From Epiperipatus broadwayi (Eukaryota; Onychophora; Udeonychophora; Euonychophora; Peripatidae): 64,000 nt of DNA. The stretch spans positions 4,207,081 through 4,271,080 of the forward strand of contig JAQFVV010000063.1 in NCBI GenBank assembly GCA_028023455.1. Reading direction: 5' to 3'. The notes below the pieces were generated by a model that did not search any database, was not told the DNA's origin, and saw only the letters and a program-made list of their open reading frames with translations. This document shows positions 58,335-64,000 of this stretch, one piece after another. A program made the translations under genes and the position numbers. The stretch's first letter is position 1; the number at the start of each line of letters is the position of its first letter.

Positions 58335-60460
58335 TTTTTTAAAATAATCTTTTGGGATCCAATCTTTGACTTTATTGTACTTTGTTGTCTTTTGCAGATA
58401 AATGTATAGTCCAGCTTTGTTTCAACATGTTAATTCTTCCATTGATACTTATTCTCTTATCCATAAATTTCAACATGCATCTCTTCTTTATCTTCAGTGT
58501 AATCTGTGTTCTTTATATTATTCATCTACTAATTATCCAAGTATCAAATTATTAAGTAAGCATGTTATAATTTTTATTTAAATTTTTTTTTTCAAGCATG
58601 TGGGTTTATTTTTTAATACTCTTTCTGCTACATGCTGACCATCCAAGTTTAATGCTGTGATTAATTTCAACTATTACATTTTAACCTATATTAATATTCT
58701 TGCCAAAATTATTGTCAATTTTAATTTTTCTTTTTTTTTTTGAAAAGCCATTGAATATAACTTTGATATTTTTTTTAGCATTTGTCTTTAGTCTTATTTT
58801 CTTGTTCGCATTTGTCTACTTGTAAAACACTTTCTGAAAGTATTATTTACAAAAATGAGTACTACATTATATGCAAGGTCCAGGTGACTTTATTTTAATA
58901 ATGTAGTGCAAATGTCGTAGTTGTTTTTGCAATAAAACTTTATTATCTTGATTGATTTTTGTTCCCTTTCAATCAGTAAAGTATTTCCTGCAAAACTGCT
59001 GAAGAAGATTTAGAGAGATGGAATGATTTCTGTAGCATATTGATAAAAACATTCTTCACAATTTGATAATACCTTGGAATTGTTTTGATGTTCCAAAATT
59101 ACAATCTTTGGAGAAATGCTTATTAAGAGCAGTATTTTTCAAAAAATATATATCTAATGCATAACCATTTTCAATCTAGCTTATTTTTTGGATAGCTTGA
59201 ATCCTAATATCTTAATAAAGATTCTACATAAAACTAATAGAAGTCTTTTAGATTGAGATCTGTTTTTGTAATCTTTTTTTAATTATCAATATTACTATTG
59301 TACTGTTCTGATTATCTATCATGTTTATCCTTTATAAATTTGGTTATATATAACTTTGTCAATAAATTCTCTATTTATTCTTCAGTTTTTTTAAAAAAAT
59401 ACCTATAATGATTTTATGATTTTTAGGTGCTTTTTTATTTTTCATAGATTTAATTGCATACTTTATCTCTTTATTTGAAATAGTTGGCATTTTAAATGAT
59501 TTTATTACCATAATGGCTACTTTGTTTCCTTGTTCTTTATTATATCATTTTTTTTAAATTCTTTGCACACTTCATGATGCCCCCTTTTTTTATTAGTTAT
59601 AATAACATCTTTTTTATTATTGATAAAATATTTTTTTTGAATTCCAAAATTAGTTTCCTGTTCATAAAATTTTTGTTCTATTCTATAGTTTATAATACCC
59701 TTTCATTTGTTACATTTTCTTCCTATTAGTAACTCTTTTTTATAATATTTTACAGATTTTTTGACATAGTTTTTTTTAATGGATAATTAATTAAATATTT
59801 TTATATTACCTTTTTTTATATATGCACATCTTATCTGAGTTGAAATTTTTCTGATGAATTTCTTTTTTTTTTTTGTTCTGGTCATCTGTGTAGAGCTATT
59901 AATAGTAGAATATCTAGCATCTTATTAATCTCATTCACATCTGAACTATCTTCAATATATGTTGATATTTTTAAAACATTTACAACTTCTAGCCTAAATT
60001 TGTTGAAATATTTCTGAATATTAAAGATATCGGCTTAATGATACTGTCAATTAATTGCTTTTATCTCCCTGATGTTCTATTATCAATCTCCACAAAATCA
60101 TTCTTTCATTTTTTTTTATTTTGAATTGCTTTCAATTTTTGCTTTTACTATTTGGATCTTATAATAAAGTATTTATCCACTTTTTAAATCAATTGTCTCT
60201 CCACTTTTTCTTCTAACTGCATTAAACTTCATCATTGTCCAATTTAATATTAGACAGTTCTTCCCGTTTATGGAATCAATTTGATTTCAAAGTAATTTAA
60301 GTAGCCAAGTAAAATGACATTATCTAATGGTTTCTTAGATTCTATGATTTTTTTCTATTTTTTTTTCTCTCTTGGTCAATCATATGTAGGCTTGTATAAT
60401 AACTGCAGGTTTCAGTATTTTATGATTTGACTTCTTTAAGTATATTTTATTTTTAAGAAT
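58335..60460 (-). pseudogene. LINE endonuclease-RT copy, heavily decayed
   Basis: On the minus strand, fragments appear in LINE order. An endonuclease-like segment (KPLDNVILLGYLNYF near 60300) comes first, then a linker (EDSSDVNEINKMLD), then the start of the RT (PTISNKEIKYAIKSMKNKKAP near 59480, ENLLTKLY, then a KTDLN-containing block). The C-terminal region follows (VEINHSIKLGWSA at 58643-58671; LKQSWTIHLSAKDN near 58400). The last two match the intact frame at 17066-17677. Many stops and frame changes occur. It stands head-to-head with the plus-strand copy at 61600, and its 3' end abuts the repeat locus at 57777-58329. Confidence 0.7.
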
Positions 60461-61599
60461 GAAATTGCATTTTATTAGTCTATTGATAACAACAACAAAA
60501 AAAAAACATTTAAAAATTATAAAATTTATGTTAGTTATAAAGATTAAATTTAATCTTTTGTCAGTAATTAAATGTGATTTTTTTTTAACTTTATATTTTA
60601 CGGATATATTTATTTGTTCATTTTTTTAGTTTACTTATGTAAAGCTACTCACTGGACATTTTTTAAATAATTTATATTCGTTTGTTTTATTATTATATTT
60701 TTAAGACCATAAAAACCTGTTTGTTAATATATATATGTTTACAATTTATACTATAAAGTTTATTTTAAAATAAAAAATATTTTTTATTTTTTGAAATGTC
60801 TCAAGTTTGCTTTGATTAAAAATGTGTATGTGTGTGCGTTGTGTTTGTTTTATTAAACTTTTAGTTGGTAGGTTAAATTGTTAAATATAGTAAATGGACC
60901 TTTGAAAATAGATAAGTATAGACAATATTGAATAACTGAAAATGCTATAGTTAGATTGATTGGACTGTTTCTAACTTGTTTGTGGGTAAATAAAATATCT
61001 GATGAAACAAATTTTGAAGAAAAATTTTAATTCAGTTTTAATGCAAATTAAGTTTAGTAATTGCTTTATCCGATTTTACCTTATTTGTCTAAGTCGTTTT
61101 CGGTAATGTTGCAGTAAACAATTGATCATCAGTGAACAGAAAAAGAAATGGAACATGTTAAAAAAATGTAATTACTAAAACATCTGTACAATAAGATATT
61201 GTCAATTCTTTATAACCACATAGGAATGAAATTTTAAACTTTTATTTAATTTATGGTTATTTAAGTAATTTCTTGCTTGCTTGCTTTTTTTTTTTTTTTG
61301 GAGGTGGGGGAGGCAGCTTTTGTTATATTTTATTTTTGGTAATGGGAAAGGATATTATTTTTTATAGAATATTTTGTGAATTATTTGCTTTTTCATCTGT
61401 TTTTGGAAAATGGGAAAGGAGGACTAAACTTAAGATAGTCCAATAAATTGCCCACTATTAGTTGAAGATTTTTTTCTGCACTTTTTATTTATATATGTCA
61501 TTATGGAATTTTATAAACTTTCCCAATAACAATAGACAGACAAACACCCAACCCAATACACCAACCAACTGACAAAACCTACCATTTGACACTTTTGAC
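60461..61599. other. AT-rich non-coding stretch
   Basis: It separates the two divergent LINE copies. No gene is supported. A GGAGGTGGGGGAGG patch follows a T-run near 61300. Confidence 0.5.
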
Positions 61600-63820
61600 A
61601 CAGACACTTCAATGAAAAGATTCAAGAATTAAAGAACTCTCTTATATTAAATGGAATTTACTTTGGGAATTAGAAGAAAAGGGAAGAGACAATTGATTTA
61701 AATGGAAATCCTATTAAAACAAATATTGGAAAACAAGTGGAGTAGATTCATTATAAATAAAAGTGGAGACAATATTGTAGATTGATGGATCAGACAACAA
61801 ATATATACAACTTAATATCAGATATCAAATCAGATAACAGTTTCCCAACAATTCTCACAGTGATGAGTAGTAGAAGATTTTTATATGGAGACAACTTTTG
61901 ACAGATAACAACATTTTAAATGTTATGGGAGATTTTATCTGAATTGAAACAAATGAAAGAGAAAGTGTTAGTAATTTTATGTAATAGAAATGAGAGAAAG
62001 ACTTGTGGGTTTGCAGAGAAGGAAAACTTTATATTATGAATTCTTTTTTTTGAGAAAAATGTGAAGGAAATGGAATAACATCCAAATGAATGCAGAATTG
62101 GATATATTTTGACTACAGGAAATACATATTTCAAGATTAATGTTTTAAAAATTACAGAAGTGATCATCGATTAGTAAGGGTAAGAAGTTAATGTAAACTA
62201 GAGAGCAAAATTATTAAGAAAATATATTTCATTGATATTCCAATCTTCAGAAACATTCTAATGAATTTAATTAGAATTCAAGTTTCAAGTATATAGATTT
62301 TGACATGATTCAGATTTGAAAAATTAATATGAAAATAACTGATACACTTTTAAAAATCAACAAAGATATGGTAGAAAAAACAATTGACTAATAAAATTTC
62401 TACTGAGACTAGAGAACTTATGAAGAAAGAGAAATGAGATATCAAGAATGATCATTAAAGAATTGAATATCGAATTTTGTAAAAAGATTGAAAATGATAT
62501 AAGAAAGTATAACTGTGAACTACAAGAAAAGCTGAGAGAAAAAAATCTTAAGAATTAAACAACATTTTTATTGTAGGAAATTTATATCTCAATAAGGAAA
62601 AGATGGAATTATTACTAAAGAGGGAGACATTATGAAATTGTAAATTTTATCAAGAATTATAGTAAAAGAACATCCTCCTATATCTATTCATCTTCGATGC
62701 CCAGAATTTTAAATAAGAAGGAAAATCAATTAAATGTATGAAAAAGAAGCCAGTAATGATGAATTATAATTGATATTAAAGCAGTGAAGAACAGAAAAAT
62801 ATTGAAAGTTATATACCAAATGTCTAAATGAAAAGATTCGGAATTAAAAAGTAATAATATTAATATTTAAAAAGATAAAGAAGAATTATCAGACCATCCT
62901 TTATCATTTAAAATTTTCCAAGAAATTCAACTACAAGAACCTTGGATTTTCACCAACCAAGAGAACACGGTTAAATTTGTCATAGACTATTCATATAGAG
63001 GTATAGAAACAAATAAAGTTTATATTTTGATTTGATATAAAATTGATTAAAATATTTTTCAGGATTAACATGGACACAAGGTATAGATCCAGGAATTGTC
63101 ATATTTTAAAGAATATTTATAAAATCACACAATAATTAGATTCATAATGATCTGGGAATCAACATGAGAAAGAAGAAAGGTGCCATATCTTCAAAACTTT
63201 TCACAGCTCAAGAAATTTTGTGATAAATGGAAATAAAGGAGGAAAGTAAATGAGATTATTTATTTGATTTTCAATTATTTTTTTCAAAAATCTTCAGAAA
63301 TTTAGGAGTTATCAGAGAAAATAGAAAGTAGGACTAAAGAAAATTAAAAAGATAAGAATTTTAGATTTTCAAATTGAAAAAAGATGATATGAAAAGAAGA
63401 AGTAAGAGTCAAATACCTTGTCAGATTATTAAACAGAGGCATAAAGAGGAAATTAATCATAGAATTAAACTTGGTTGGGGTTTTGAGAAATACTTGATAT
63501 TAAAAGGAAACCTATTGTTTGAAGAAAGGTTTTTAACAAATGTGTTTCGTTCTTTTAGATCTGAGACTTGGACATAAGAGACAACAGAGACTTCAGACCC
63601 TCAAAGAGTATGGAGAGAGTGTTGGGAGAACAAGAAGAGAAACGCAAGTAGGAGAACAAACAGGGTCTGACCCATGAAAAATAAAGAAAGGGGTTGGTTG
63701 CTGAAGAGAGATGGAGCATGAAATTTTACGATCAAGAGATGAAAGACAGAAAACACGAAGAGAGGAGAAAAAAAAAGGTGGGGAGGGAGAAAGACGGGAA
63801 AGAAGAGACCCGTGTGAGGA
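61600..63820 (+). pseudogene. LINE endonuclease-RT copy riddled with short deletions
   Basis: Collinear but broken homology to the same LINE family runs from an endonuclease-like part (about 61650-61900). A linker follows (LSTETRELMKK near 62405, ENDIRKYNCELQEKAE near 62490), then the RT start (62760-63000) and the C-terminal region (63450-63820). Against 17150-17570 the last part shows many deletions of 1-10 bases with few substitutions. For example, the 12-base phrase between TTGGGAG and ACAAGAAGAG and the ATTGCTAGAAG region are shortened. The reading frame is destroyed throughout. Decay or sequencing/assembly error are both possible. Confidence 0.75.
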
Positions 63821-64000
63821 GTATAATTGATATATTAAAAGAAGCAGGTGAAGAAATAGAAACAATTTTAGCAAAGTTATATGCCAAATGTCTAAATGAT
63901 AAAGATGTACCGGAAGATTGGAAGAATGCAGTAATAATATTAATATTTAAAAAAGGTGATAATGAAGATATTAGAAATTACAGACCTATCAGCCTTTTAT
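63814..64000 (+). CDS. LINE reverse transcriptase, partial, runs off the window
   Basis: An uninterrupted frame to the window end encodes the N-terminal RT region of the same LINE family: DILKEAGEEIETILAKLYAK, VPEDWKNAVIILIFKKG and NYRPISLL, i.e. the segment leading into RT block 1-2. Unlike the copy just upstream it has no frame break in 62 codons. Its left junction, near 63817, lies directly against the C-terminal part of the decayed copy, so it begins mid-ORF, either as a 5'-truncated insertion or as a recombination or assembly join. The catalytic palm would lie beyond the window. Confidence 0.85.
   Translation, partial: MRSIIDILKEAGEEIETILAKLYAKCLNDKDVPEDWKNAVIILIFKKGDNEDIRNYRPISLL

Overview
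This is an AT-rich (roughly three quarters A+T by eye) animal nuclear sequence with no complete host protein-coding gene. Poly(A/T) runs, long (TA)n and (TCTA)n tracts, tRNA-derived SINE heads, LINE, Penelope-like, LTR and Tigger-like relics, and one splice-flanked mini-exon point to a repeat-rich invertebrate with long introns. Repeat copies differ mostly at CpG, which suggests cytosine methylation. The species cannot be named from the sequence; a mollusc or cnidarian would fit.

Layout. 1-6.4 kb: AT-rich non-coding DNA with a hairpin MITE carrying an exact 8-bp target duplication (4991-5121). 6.4-10.95 kb: a very young LTR retrotransposon on the minus strand (LTRs 6390-7968 and 9380-10950, primer-binding site, polypurine tract) whose only ORF is a short coiled-coil gag-like protein. 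13.6-15.8 kb: a degenerate TCTA satellite and a TIR transposon holding a telomere-like 12-bp minisatellite. 17.05-17.7 kb: a LINE 3' fragment with (GAT)n tail and target duplication, then an 82-bp (TA)n tract. 18.9-21 kb: a TAGA satellite and a 1.1-kb palindrome. 21.3-21.5 kb: a CpG-bearing stretch ending in a consensus splice donor. 22-34.7 kb: a run of palindromic elements, plus a 2.7-kb tract almost lacking G on the plus strand (28.6-31.25 kb). 37.6-47.1 kb: two Tigger-like elements in opposite orientation, a 3.4-kb insertion in an (AT)n tract, and a large palindrome. 47.9-54.9 kb: tRNA-Gly-like SINEs, a broken Penelope-like element, a candidate 58-nt coding exon (53548-53605) and a terminally redundant ~346-bp repeat. 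57.8-64 kb: a second locus of that repeat and three LINE copies of one family, one on the minus strand and two on the plus strand, the last running out of the window.

How it fits together. Almost everything recognisable is mobile-element derived. The LINE copies would have supplied reverse transcription and endonuclease, and the SINE heads would be their non-autonomous clients. The LTR element lacks pol and must be moved in trans. Several unrelated repeats share a hammerhead-ribozyme-like core (CTGANGA, short hairpin, GAAAC). If the mini-exon and the CpG-bearing donor belong to one plus-strand gene, most of the window is an intron of at least 32 kb.
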